From Sediminitomix flava (lineage in GTDB: Bacteria; Bacteroidota; Bacteroidia; Cytophagales; Flammeovirgaceae), in NCBI RefSeq assembly GCF_003149185.1, contig NZ_QGDO01000002.1, positions 62,001 to 126,000 of the forward strand: a stretch of 64,000 nt of DNA, written 5' to 3'. The position numbers and the translations under genes were made by a program. The notes below the pieces were generated by a model, which was given only the letters and a program-made list of their open reading frames with translations, searched no databases and was not told the DNA's origin. Below, piece by piece: positions 15,150 through 25,136 of the stretch. Position 1 is the first letter of the stretch, and every line of letters starts with the position of its first letter.

Positions 15150-16185
15150 AAATCAATTTCTTTCTATTCTTTTGTTTAAAGAAGGCATCGATCGCCTTTG
15201 CTAGTTTATTAAATTCGACCAAGAAGCCATCGTGCCCATAAGTGGAATTGATTTCTTCATAGGTTACATTTTCGACATATCTTGCGATAAATCGTTGCTC
15301 GGAAACTGGGAATAATACATCTGTATTTACCCCTATTACTTGCGTATATGATTTGATAAGTTTCAATGCTTCTTTCAATCCTCCTCTGTTTCTTCCTAAG
15401 TTATGACTATCCATTGCCTTAGAGAGAGTCCAGTAAGAATAGGCATTAAAACGTTTTGTCAATTTTTCTCCTTGATATTGCTGATAGCTAGAAGCTCTAA
15501 AGTTATTAACCTTATCTTCATCATCATCCATTTGTGTAGTTTCATAAGTCTCATAATTTCTATATGAAAGCATCGCAATTGAACGTGCGGCTATCAAGCC
15601 ATTAATCCCTGCATCATCTCTTTCTTCTTTCCAAGTTGGGTCTGCATTAATGGCTATTCTTTGTGTTTCATTAAATGCAATTCCCCAAGGAGAATGTTTT
15701 GCATTTGAAGCTACGATGATCAGATTCTCAGCTAAAGTAGGGTGTTTTACTGCCCACTCTAAAGCTTGTTGTCCTCCTAAAGAACCACCTATTAAAGTAT
15801 GAATCTTTGAAATCCCCAAATCTACTCTCAGGAGATCTAGCGCATTGACCATATCACGAATTGTGATACTTGGAAAAGAATGATAATAAGGTTTATTAGT
15901 TCTAGGATTTACTGAAAGTGGTCCTGTAGAACCGTAACAAGAACCCAACACATTTGCACAAATAATGAAATGTTCGTCTGGATTAAAGATTTTATTATCC
16001 CCAAACAAACCACTCCACCAGTCCATGACATCGGCATTTCCAGTTAAAGCATGACAAGCCCAAATAATATTTGAGCCATCTTCATTGATTTTACCTGCGG
16101 TTTGGTATTCCAATTGAAATTCAGGAAGTATTTCTCCCGACTCCAGTTCAAATTCCTGCTGATATGTAAAGACTTGTGTGTGCAT
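15133..16185 (-). CDS. metX: Homoserine O-acetyltransferase
   Basis: Alpha/beta-hydrolase-fold acyltransferase that activates homoserine with acetyl-CoA. It has the nucleophile Ser135 in GGSLGGQQALEWA, the ANVLGSCYGSTGP loop of the MetX family, and the late Asp (NTDVLFPV) and His (YGHDGFLVE) of the triad. The 350-residue length is normal. Whether it uses acetyl- or succinyl-CoA cannot be settled by eye; acetyl is usual for MetX paired with MetY. It is the middle gene of the operon, 51 bases after metY and overlapping hom by 17 bases. Confidence 0.93.
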   Translation of the reverse strand: MHTQVFTYQQEFELESGEILPEFQLEYQTAGKINEDGSNIIWACHALTGNADVMDWWSGLFGDNKIFNPDEHFIICANVLGSCYGSTGPLSVNPRTNKPYYHSFPSITIRDMVNALDLLRVDLGISKIHTLIGGSLGGQQALEWAVKHPTLAENLIIVASNAKHSPWGIAFNETQRIAINADPTWKEERDDAGINGLIAARSIAMLSYRNYETYETTQMDDDEDKVNNFRASSYQQYQGEKLTKRFNAYSYWTLSKAMDSHNLGRNRGGLKEALKLIKSYTQVIGVNTDVLFPVSEQRFIARYVENVTYEEINSTYGHDGFLVEFNKLAKAIDAFFKQKNRKKLIYDTGC

Positions 16186-16236
16186 AATTCTGTGTAAATG
16201 TTGAAAAGCAGTCCCGAAGGACTGCCTTGGTTTTGT

Positions 16237-17670
<1,434 letters not shown>

Positions 17671-17850
17671 TTATTCTAGCTATTAATCGAATAGAATAGG
17701 GAATTTTAGAAAGGGTATGTATGTGACTAGCACATTCGCATTCGCAAGCGCATTCGGTACTTTGTAGAAATAAAAATTGTACCTATCAGATGATGATGTG
17801 ATCCCGCAAGAACGGAAGTTTTTGTTGTAGTTGTTTTCATTATTGTTTCG

Positions 17851-17969
17851 ATTTATATATCCTAAAACTTGATTTAGGCAAGGATTTAGCACCTTATCGT
17901 TTCTTCACTTTGGAAGGACAGGTTGCTAGAGGGTCATTGAGCCTTGTCTCTCGCCTCTTCCCTATAAAC
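17851..17969 (-). promoter_or_regulatory. SAM-I (S-box) riboswitch upstream of metY-metX-hom
   Basis: On the minus strand the core reads GGCTCAATGACCCTCTAGCAACC, split by the usual spacing from AAGGTGCTAAATCC, both S-box signatures. P1 forms between 17963-17969 and 17851-17857 (seven pairs, one G-U). P2 uses GAGAG with CTCT, and P3 a CTTC/GAAG hairpin. P4 is CCTAAA/TTTAGG just after the AAATCC segment. It precedes three methionine/homoserine genes, which fits repression by S-adenosylmethionine. Confidence 0.88.
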
Positions 17970-17976
17970 CCAGACA

Positions 17977-18034
17977 CTAAAAAAGTGCGGTTGATCGAGA
18001 ATTGATACCTCAAAACAACGGCACTTTTTTTTAG
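17977..18034 (-). terminator. Long hairpin terminator after dacB
   Basis: The arms CTAAAAAAGTGC (17977-17988) and GCACTTTTTTTTAG (18021-18034) pair, extended inward by GTTG/CAAC after one mismatch and by GAG/CTC. The run of T on either strand allows termination. On the minus strand it follows dacB and precedes the riboswitch. Confidence 0.6.
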
Positions 18035-18155
18035 TATCCAAATAATCATTCGATTTTTTTCAAATAATCTAAATAAATCACTGAAAACATTTAAACATTT
18101 TCAATTCCATCAACTATTTAAAAAGCAAAATCAAACAAACTGAAAATCAACAACT

Positions 18156-19589
18156 TTAGTCAACCAAAGAAACTTGAACTAATTGATCAAAGAATTTTTC
18201 GATGAGAGGACGAATAGTTTTAGAATCGTCATAATTATTTATGATAATAGCAAAAGCAAACTCTTCCGAATCCATATTTTCAGCATAACCAGAATAAGCT
18301 AAAACGCGCTTCATACTTCCACTCTTTGCATGGATTTTTCCATTTGCAATAGAAGACCTACACATGTATTTCACCGTCCCTGACTTCCCTACAATCGGGA
18401 TTGATTTTTTGAATGAATTAAAGACATTCGTACGGGTCATTTTAGATAACATCAAAGTCATTTGACGACTAGTAACACTGTTAAATCTTGATAGACCACT
18501 ACCATCCTCCATATTAAATCCTGACATTGGCAAACCTCGATTCTCCCATTCATTACGAATCCTTTCAATCCCTTTTTCAGTACTCCCCTTTACTCCAAGT
18601 TTTTGATGAGAAATTGCTTTAGCCAGACATTCAGCATACAAATTATTACTCTTATGGTTGACCTCTGTAATCAAATTTGACAATGTCTCTGATTGAATTA
18701 CACTTATAAGATTAAGATTCTTCTCTTCAAGATTAGATACTAATGTTTCTCCTTGAATTTCAACCCCTAAACCTTTCATATAATCCACCATAGAATGAGT
18801 TGTCTGAAGACTTGGAAAAGGTAATGCACCCTTGATTTTAAAACGATTTCGATGGGGAGGAATTGACCCTCTTATAAACCTTTGATTACTTCGAGGGCTT
18901 CCAAAAATATAAGCCTGATCACCAGAACCTTTTGCGCCAGATACAACTTCATTATTGAAATTAACTAGAGAACTTAAGTCAGGAGAAGAGCCTAAAAATT
19001 TAGTTTCCTTTCCTTCTTCAAAGCTTTGAAAATAAAGCTCATACTTATTCTGATTTATATTCAAACTTGAAATTGGTGCAGCATAATAATTTCCAATATC
19101 TTCCCAAATCCATCCTCTAGGAATAAGCTGAGAATCAAAAGCGGCATCAACTCCAATCACATTTCCAGTAATTCGATTAAGAGGTTTCTCTAATTTTATT
19201 TTAGAAAAATCATCAGTGGTAAGTGATGGGTCGCCCGAACCGATTAAATACAAATCCCCATTTAGAACGCCATCACGCCAAGTTCCTGAGTACTTCAGTT
19301 GAGTTGAAAAAGTGAAATTTTCACCTAAAAGTAACAAGGCTGAAGAAGTTGTAAATAATTTCATTGTAGATGCTGGACAGAGTGTTTTATTCTCTTCATA
19401 ACTAAAAACTTCTTCATTGTTTTCCGTCTTAATGACATGAATAGATACACTTGCATTAGATAATTGAGGGTGATTTAAGATCTTTTTGACACTTTCTGAG
19501 AAAGCACTTTTTGAAATACTTTGACTCCATCCACTTGAATAATAAAACACTGTAAGCCAAAAAAATAGGACAACTTTAATAAACCTCAT
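18156..19589 (-). CDS. dacB: D-alanyl-D-alanine carboxypeptidase/endopeptidase (PBP4 type, S13)
   Basis: Periplasmic peptidoglycan hydrolase that trims or cuts D-Ala cross-links. Active-site motifs of the S13 family are all present: SxxK in PASTMKLFTT, SxN in KSNNLYAE, and KSG in VGKSGTVKYM. A second KSG in HAKSGSMKRVLAYSGYAE is usual for PBP4. The frame opens at 19640, but the ATG at 19589 (MRFIKVVLFFW) directly begins a good signal peptide ending at GWSQ, so I use it (about 477 residues). It is monocistronic, with a long hairpin terminator between it and the met riboswitch, and divergent from the DcaP-like porin gene 115 bases away. Confidence 0.9.
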   Translation of the reverse strand: MRFIKVVLFFWLTVFYYSSGWSQSISKSAFSESVKKILNHPQLSNASVSIHVIKTENNEEVFSYEENKTLCPASTMKLFTTSSALLLLGENFTFSTQLKYSGTWRDGVLNGDLYLIGSGDPSLTTDDFSKIKLEKPLNRITGNVIGVDAAFDSQLIPRGWIWEDIGNYYAAPISSLNINQNKYELYFQSFEEGKETKFLGSSPDLSSLVNFNNEVVSGAKGSGDQAYIFGSPRSNQRFIRGSIPPHRNRFKIKGALPFPSLQTTHSMVDYMKGLGVEIQGETLVSNLEEKNLNLISVIQSETLSNLITEVNHKSNNLYAECLAKAISHQKLGVKGSTEKGIERIRNEWENRGLPMSGFNMEDGSGLSRFNSVTSRQMTLMLSKMTRTNVFNSFKKSIPIVGKSGTVKYMCRSSIANGKIHAKSGSMKRVLAYSGYAENMDSEEFAFAIIINNYDDSKTIRPLIEKFFDQLVQVSLVD

Positions 19590-19704
19590 TTCAATATGAT
19601 TAGAATTGATTAAAATCTTACGTGAAACTCTTCTCATCAAAAATAAGAATTTTGATTTTTGACACTAGTCCGAATTAACTTAAGTACTAAGTAATCGGAT
19701 ATTT

Positions 19705-20955
19705 ATGGCAAAACAATTACTCATACTCCTAATCATCTCATTAGGTAGCTTACAGATAAGCTATGCTCAAATAGAAGATGAAGTCACCCAAGAAGAAACT
19801 GATCAAGCTGTTGACTCTCTTGAGTTTGAAGGACCTTACCAAAAAACGCACCCTCAAAGTATAAATGCAGAATCTACTGTTTTAAGACTTCAAAAAGGGA
19901 ATTACAGATTCGGATTAGGTGGTTATGCCAGAATACAACCTATTTACGATTTCGAAGGCTCACAACAAAATGACAACTTTGTAGTCATTGATATTCCTGT
20001 TGAACAAAAAGCAAAGGAAGATCGATTTGGGATTTTATCTAATGCATCTCGTCTTGCTTTTGAAGTACTAGGAAAAGGAAAAGTCTCTGGACCTCTAAGA
20101 ATATATATAGAAGGCGATTTTAGTAGTGCGGATGGAAATGACAATTTCAGGCTTCGTCATGCATACGGACAAGCATTAGGCTTTACGATTGGTCAAACAT
20201 GGACAACATTCTCTGATGTAGAAGTTTATCCTAACAACGTAGACTTTGAAGGACCAAATGGAATTGTTTGGCTTAGACCTGCTCAAATTAGATACGAGAA
20301 AAAGGTTAAGAATTGGATTTTTGGTGCGGCCGTAGAAAACCCAACAGATAATATTTTCCCTGGAATTTTAGCTGAAGACAGTTTGAGCTTTGTTCCTCAG
20401 CGAGTTCCTGATTTGGTAGCAAAAACTCAATATTCTTTTGGGATTGATGATAGAAGCCATTTACGAGTAGCATATGTCTATAGAAAACTCTACTACGAAC
20501 AAAATGATGTCATCAGAGATGCTTCTGGTTGGGGTGTAGCCTTATCTGGCCATATCTTCTTTAGAAGTAACTTCAGGTTTATGTTTCAGGCCACTGTCGG
20601 TGAAGGAATCTCAAAATACTTGAATGGGGTTACTGGACGTGATGCAGACCTTGTACCAACTTCTGCCGGAGATCTCAGAGGATTATTCTCATTAAGTGGT
20701 ATGGGAGCATTCGAATATAATTTCAGTAAAAAACACCAAGCAACATTCACCTTCAGTAGATATCAATTAAACCCTACAGATGCCTTTGGTCCTCAAGACC
20801 TTGACCATAGTGAATACTATGCCCTCACCTACTTCTTCTTTCCTTCCAAAATTGTAGACTTTGGTATGGAAGGTCTTTACGGAAGAAGAGTAAATAATAA
20901 TGATCGTACAGGAGATGCATTCAGACTTTCTTGTGTGTTCGTTTTTCGAATTTAG
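19705..20955 (+). CDS. DcaP-like outer membrane porin
   Basis: Outer membrane barrel of 416 residues. The signal peptide ends at ISYAQ (about residue 22). A short acidic linker leads to the barrel, which opens with YRFGLGGYARIQPIYDFEG and contains RLAFEV...IYIEGDFSS...FRLRHAYGQALGFTIGQTWTTFSDVEVYPNNVDFEGPNG, the arrangement seen in the DcaP trimeric porin family. The chain ends in CVFVFRI. DcaP-type porins pass small dicarboxylic or aromatic acids; the substrate here is unknown. Its stop lies only 9 bases before the start of the OmpA/PD40 gene, so the two are likely one operon. Confidence 0.8.
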   Translation: MAKQLLILLIISLGSLQISYAQIEDEVTQEETDQAVDSLEFEGPYQKTHPQSINAESTVLRLQKGNYRFGLGGYARIQPIYDFEGSQQNDNFVVIDIPVEQKAKEDRFGILSNASRLAFEVLGKGKVSGPLRIYIEGDFSSADGNDNFRLRHAYGQALGFTIGQTWTTFSDVEVYPNNVDFEGPNGIVWLRPAQIRYEKKVKNWIFGAAVENPTDNIFPGILAEDSLSFVPQRVPDLVAKTQYSFGIDDRSHLRVAYVYRKLYYEQNDVIRDASGWGVALSGHIFFRSNFRFMFQATVGEGISKYLNGVTGRDADLVPTSAGDLRGLFSLSGMGAFEYNFSKKHQATFTFSRYQLNPTDAFGPQDLDHSEYYALTYFFFPSKIVDFGMEGLYGRRVNNNDRTGDAFRLSCVFVFRI

Positions 20956-20964
20956 AATCATGTC

Positions 20965-23160
20965 ATGATGTACCAACTTTTCAAAAAGTATATATTATTC
21001 GCATTAGTTCTAATCTGTACTCAAACCGAATTATTTGCTCAGCAGATACTTTGGGCTAATAAAATCTTGGAAAAATCTTCAGAAATGAAAGACCATCCTG
21101 TAAGTGCTATTCTAAAGGCGCCAGATGCTTTCCAAGAAGATTTATCGAGAGGGAATATGTGGATGCCTAGCCCTTCAGATGAAAACCCTAGTGTAAAAAT
21201 TGAGTTCTCAGAGGAATTTGATATCAATCAACTTATTGTATCCCCTAACCTTCCTCCCGGAGCTATATCGAACATCACGATCTATAATAAAGACGGAAAT
21301 GGTACTGATGTTTCTTCTTTCGATTACAAATCTTTAGCTGAAAAAGGTTTTGGCTCTGTTGTTTTCAATACTGAAACTCAAAATGTAAAGGCTGTAAAAG
21401 TTGAATTCCTTCAAGAAAAGAAGAAATTAATCTATATAGATGCAATTGGTATTACCAATTTTAAAAATGAACCTATATTTTCTTCAACTCAATATATTCC
21501 TACAAGCGCAGATATTACTTTAACAAAGTTAGACCACATGGTCAACAGTAATAGTCACGAAGTACAATCATTTGTAAGCCAAGATGGAAATCATATTTAT
21601 TTTTTAAGAAGAAATCATCCATTGAACACAGGAGGAGTAACAGACAAAGGAGATATTTGGGAAAGTTATAAAGATCCTGATACTGGTTTATGGGGAAGTT
21701 CTTCCAAATTACCAGAACCTATTAATACCAGAGGAATAAATATCTTAAGTGGTGTAAGTGAAAAAGATGGAGAAAGAGCATTATTACTTGGAAATCATTA
21801 TGGTAAACTAAACAGTCATGAAGGATTTTCAATAGCAAAAAATGTAGATGACAAATGGGAAGAACCATTACCTATCAAAATTAAAGATTACTATAACTAC
21901 GCTGAACACGCCAATTTCTTTATGTCATTCGATCAACAAATATTGATCATGTCTATAGAAACTGATTTCAGCAAAGGTAAAAGTGATCTGTACGTCAGTT
22001 TCAGAACTAAAAAAGGTTGGAGCAAACCCAAAAACTTAGGGAGAGAAATCAATTCAAAAGAAGAAGAAATTACTCCTTTCCTTTTAGCAGATAATAAAAC
22101 ATTATTTTTCTCATCCGATGGTCATGAAGGATTAGGAGGAAAAGATATTTTCGTGAGTTATCGACTTGACGACAAATGGGGCCGATGGACCAAACCCAAG
22201 AACCTCGGAGATATCATTAATTCAGAACTTGATGAATCAGACTTTTCAATGTCTCTTGATAAAGAACAAATGCTATTCACGAGAAGTGAAGAACAAGAAA
22301 AGGGAGATTTATTTGAAGCACGTTTGTCAACCCATATTTTCCATCATAAAATTCCTTTACAATTAAGTGATACACTTTTCTATGACAGCACTCAGACCAT
22401 TTATTATGTCTACGAACAAGAAATCACAAAAGAAAAAACGATTATCACTCCAATTATTAATCCAGATGTATTTCCCGAAATGCCATCAGCTATCGAATTA
22501 TTTGAAGGGAAAGTTTTTGTTAAAGGAAGCTCGAAGCCTTTAGATATGGTTTTGGTAAACTCCAAAGGTGTAAATGGTATTCATACTATCCCAGACCCTA
22601 GCAAGAGGAATAATACCAATACTGTAGAAAATCATATCGCAGCAAAAAAAGAAGAAGTTAAAGAGGAATTTCAAAACATAGAAATTGAAGAAAATACTTC
22701 TGAGATTAAAGAGTCCATTAAACATGAAGAACAAAAGATGGACGAATTAGCATCTAATGAAGTCTCCACTGAACCTTCTAGCGTTGACTTGGAGGAAAAT
22801 AAAAAGTCTTTAACTCCTGATGAACTTCTCCATAACTTATATTTTTCAATTAATGATGTAGCTCTAGATAATGAGAGTATTACCGAGTTATTGAAAATGA
22901 TTAATTTCCTTAAAAAGCATCAAGACGTCACATTGGAAATAGCAGGACATACTGATAATTTAGAATATAAGAAGAAAGGATTTTCTCTTTCTCAAAAAAG
23001 GGCTAAAACAGTAGCCAATTACCTTAAAGAAAATGGAATATCTGAAGAACGAATAATTAGTAAAGGATATGGAGCCAAACTACCTATTGCATCCAACGAT
23101 GACGAAGAGGGAGGAAGAGAAGTAAACAGAAGAGTCGAATTTTATATCACAAACAAATAA
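20965..23160 (+). CDS. OmpA-family protein with PD40 repeats
   Basis: Envelope protein of 731 residues. A signal peptide ends at LFAQ (about residue 26). An N-terminal beta-rich domain (about 30-170) is unassigned. A PD40/WD40-like propeller follows (about 190-460), with repeats of the type 'DGxxIYF', 'LLADNKTLFFSSDGHEGLGGKDIFVSYR' and 'SLDKEQMLFTRS'. Next is a long Glu/Lys-rich linker (about 550-610). The C-terminal OmpA peptidoglycan-binding domain (about 625-731) has LEIAGHTDN, LSQKRAKTVANYL and NRRVEFYI. Similar proteins occur next to porins and in type IX secretion/gliding loci of Bacteroidota; no such locus is here. It is likely co-transcribed with the upstream porin. Confidence 0.85.
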   Translation: MMYQLFKKYILFALVLICTQTELFAQQILWANKILEKSSEMKDHPVSAILKAPDAFQEDLSRGNMWMPSPSDENPSVKIEFSEEFDINQLIVSPNLPPGAISNITIYNKDGNGTDVSSFDYKSLAEKGFGSVVFNTETQNVKAVKVEFLQEKKKLIYIDAIGITNFKNEPIFSSTQYIPTSADITLTKLDHMVNSNSHEVQSFVSQDGNHIYFLRRNHPLNTGGVTDKGDIWESYKDPDTGLWGSSSKLPEPINTRGINILSGVSEKDGERALLLGNHYGKLNSHEGFSIAKNVDDKWEEPLPIKIKDYYNYAEHANFFMSFDQQILIMSIETDFSKGKSDLYVSFRTKKGWSKPKNLGREINSKEEEITPFLLADNKTLFFSSDGHEGLGGKDIFVSYRLDDKWGRWTKPKNLGDIINSELDESDFSMSLDKEQMLFTRSEEQEKGDLFEARLSTHIFHHKIPLQLSDTLFYDSTQTIYYVYEQEITKEKTIITPIINPDVFPEMPSAIELFEGKVFVKGSSKPLDMVLVNSKGVNGIHTIPDPSKRNNTNTVENHIAAKKEEVKEEFQNIEIEENTSEIKESIKHEEQKMDELASNEVSTEPSSVDLEENKKSLTPDELLHNLYFSINDVALDNESITELLKMINFLKKHQDVTLEIAGHTDNLEYKKKGFSLSQKRAKTVANYLKENGISEERIISKGYGAKLPIASNDDEEGGREVNRRVEFYITNK

Positions 23161-23324
23161 TGTTTCTGATTCAAGAATGTCGATTAATTCAATGAAAGAA
23201 TATGGAATAGCGAAAGATTTGAATACTTTTTTTGACGAAAAATATTACTTTGCGTATAATGTAAGTAGAGTGATTTACTCACAGATATTCGAACTATATT
23301 CTGAATTAATAAAACAATTGGCAT

Positions 23325-24305
23325 TTGATAGAAAAAGTAATCAGCCTTGAAGGAGTTTCCCTTATAGATTTCTTGGGTGTAGAGAATGCAAACATTAAAG
23401 AAATCTCTACAGCTTTCCCTAAAAGTAAGATTATTTCAAGAGGAAACGAGATTAGAATCCAGGGTACTGGACCGGAAATCATTAAAATTAATAAAGCATT
23501 CAATGAACTTCTGGCACATTACCGTAAATATGGAAAAGTAACGAAGGAAAACGTTCAGAGTTATATAGAAGCAGAAGGACAAAAAGATCAATTAGATTCC
23601 GAGGAAGAAGTATTGGTTTATGGTGCAAAAGGAGTTGCCATCAGACCTAAAACGCCTAATCAGAAAAAACTTGTCACTTCAGTTAATAAAAATGACTTGG
23701 TCTTCGCTATTGGTCCTGCAGGAACAGGTAAAACCTATGTTGCTGTAGCAATGGCTGTAAGAGCTTTAAAAAATAAACAAGTTAAAAGAATCATTATCAC
23801 AAGACCGGCTGTAGAAGCAGGAGAAAATTTGGGATTCCTACCCGGAGATTTGAAAGAAAAGGTAGACCCATATTTACGTCCGATCTATGATGCGCTAGAT
23901 GATATGGTTCCTTCTGAAAAACTAAAATTTTATCTAGAAAATAGAATTATAGAAATTGCTCCATTGGCATATATGCGTGGTAGAACCTTAAATAACGCTT
24001 TCATTCTTTTAGATGAAGCTCAAAATACCACTCAAATGCAAATGAAAATGTTTTTGACTCGTATGGGACCTGATTCTAAAATGATTATTACAGGTGACCA
24101 TTCACAAATTGATTTACCAAGAGGGCAAAAATCGGGTCTGAAAGATGCTATAAATATTCTTGATAACGTATCAGGAATAGGTATCATTAGACTTGAAGGG
24201 AAAGATGTAATCAGACATAAGCTTGTGAAAAGTATAATCGCTGCTTATGACAAAGATGAGGTAAACAAGACCAAAGCGGCATCCGCTGCTAACAAGGACA
24301 AATAA
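23325..24305 (+). CDS. phoH: PhoH-family ATPase
   Basis: Cytoplasmic P-loop protein of 326 residues, linked to RNA metabolism. The N-terminal region (1-90) is KH-like. The ATPase core has Walker A GPAGTGKTY (about 129-137), the RPAVEAGENLGFLPGDLKEK segment, PLAYMRGRTL and Walker B FILLDEAQN, then ITGDHSQIDLPRGQKSGL. All are standard for PhoH. The only start that fits is TTG at 23325: upstream in frame a stop occurs four codons earlier and no ATG or GTG lies between. A 13-bp terminator stem follows. It is probably monocistronic; ybeY is not adjacent. Confidence 0.93.
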   Translation: MIEKVISLEGVSLIDFLGVENANIKEISTAFPKSKIISRGNEIRIQGTGPEIIKINKAFNELLAHYRKYGKVTKENVQSYIEAEGQKDQLDSEEEVLVYGAKGVAIRPKTPNQKKLVTSVNKNDLVFAIGPAGTGKTYVAVAMAVRALKNKQVKRIIITRPAVEAGENLGFLPGDLKEKVDPYLRPIYDALDDMVPSEKLKFYLENRIIEIAPLAYMRGRTLNNAFILLDEAQNTTQMQMKMFLTRMGPDSKMIITGDHSQIDLPRGQKSGLKDAINILDNVSGIGIIRLEGKDVIRHKLVKSIIAAYDKDEVNKTKAASAANKDK

Positions 24306-24316
24306 TTCCTAATATC

Positions 24317-24367
24317 AAGGAGAAGAACTACAAAACAGACGTTTACCAAAAAGTTCTTCTCCTTTCT
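24317..24367 (+). terminator. Terminator after phoH
   Basis: A perfect 13-bp stem (24317-24329 with 24352-24364) has a 22-base loop, followed by a short pyrimidine-rich tail. Confidence 0.7.
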
Positions 24368-24382
24368 TATATCATATAAATT

Positions 24383-25102
24383 ATGAGTATAGGTCAGAGT
24401 ATAAAATACCCTTTGTTGTTTATTGGCTTTCTTTGGTGTATTGAGTTTCTAGAATATTTCACTGGAATCAATCTCAATTTCCTTGGTATTATGCCAAGAC
24501 AAGCTACAGGATTGTCTGGAATTTTATTCCACCCATTCCTACATGGAAGCTTCAAACATCTTATGTCAAATTCTGTATCATTGGTTATTTTATCTGCCTC
24601 TATCTTATTCCTATACCCTAAAATTGGAAAAAATATAATTTTCATAATTTATATCCTTACAGGGATTGGGGTATGGTTATTGGCTAGGAGAGCCTATCAC
24701 ATTGGAGCAAGTGGATTAATTTACGGCTTCGCTTCATTTCTATTCTTTACAGGGATATTCCGAAAAAATCCAGAGACTTTAACCATTTCATTGGTTGTTG
24801 CCATTCTCTACAACGGAATGCTATATGGATTGATCCCTAATCAAGTCGGTGTATCTTGGGAGTCACACTTACTTGGTGCTATCATGGGTGCTGGAGTAGC
24901 CTTCTATTATCGAAAGTTTACTTTCGAATCGGAAAAATCTAACACTAAGGTTGAAGCGTTTCAACAATTTGAAGGATATCAGCCTTTAGAAAACAAGAAC
25001 TTCAAATACCAACTCGGAAAAGAGGATAAAGCGGGACAAAATACTGAAAAGGAAGTATATCGTTACCCGATCAAAAAAGATGCTATAAATAAATTCCAAT
25101 AG
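24383..25102 (+). CDS. Rhomboid-family intramembrane serine protease
   Basis: Polytopic membrane protein of 239 residues with about six helices in residues 8-175 and a soluble, charged C-terminal tail (about 178-239). The catalytic serine is Ser110 in GASGLIYG, the catalytic histidine is His162 in ESHLLGA, and Asn63 follows HLMSN in helix 2, as in rhomboids. FLHGSFKHLMSN is the L1/TM2 hallmark. Substrates are unknown. It lies between phoH and an MBOAT acyltransferase, 34 bases before the latter, so it may be co-transcribed with it. Confidence 0.88.
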   Translation: MSIGQSIKYPLLFIGFLWCIEFLEYFTGINLNFLGIMPRQATGLSGILFHPFLHGSFKHLMSNSVSLVILSASILFLYPKIGKNIIFIIYILTGIGVWLLARRAYHIGASGLIYGFASFLFFTGIFRKNPETLTISLVVAILYNGMLYGLIPNQVGVSWESHLLGAIMGAGVAFYYRKFTFESEKSNTKVEAFQQFEGYQPLENKNFKYQLGKEDKAGQNTEKEVYRYPIKKDAINKFQ

Positions 25103-25136
25103 GAATAATACAAATTGACAAACAGTAGCGAGCGGA

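Noticed and set aside
17683-17892. Minus-strand frame of 69 codons upstream of metY, possible leader peptide
   Set aside because: It overlaps the SAM-I aptamer, has low-complexity Asn-rich sequence and no ribosome site.
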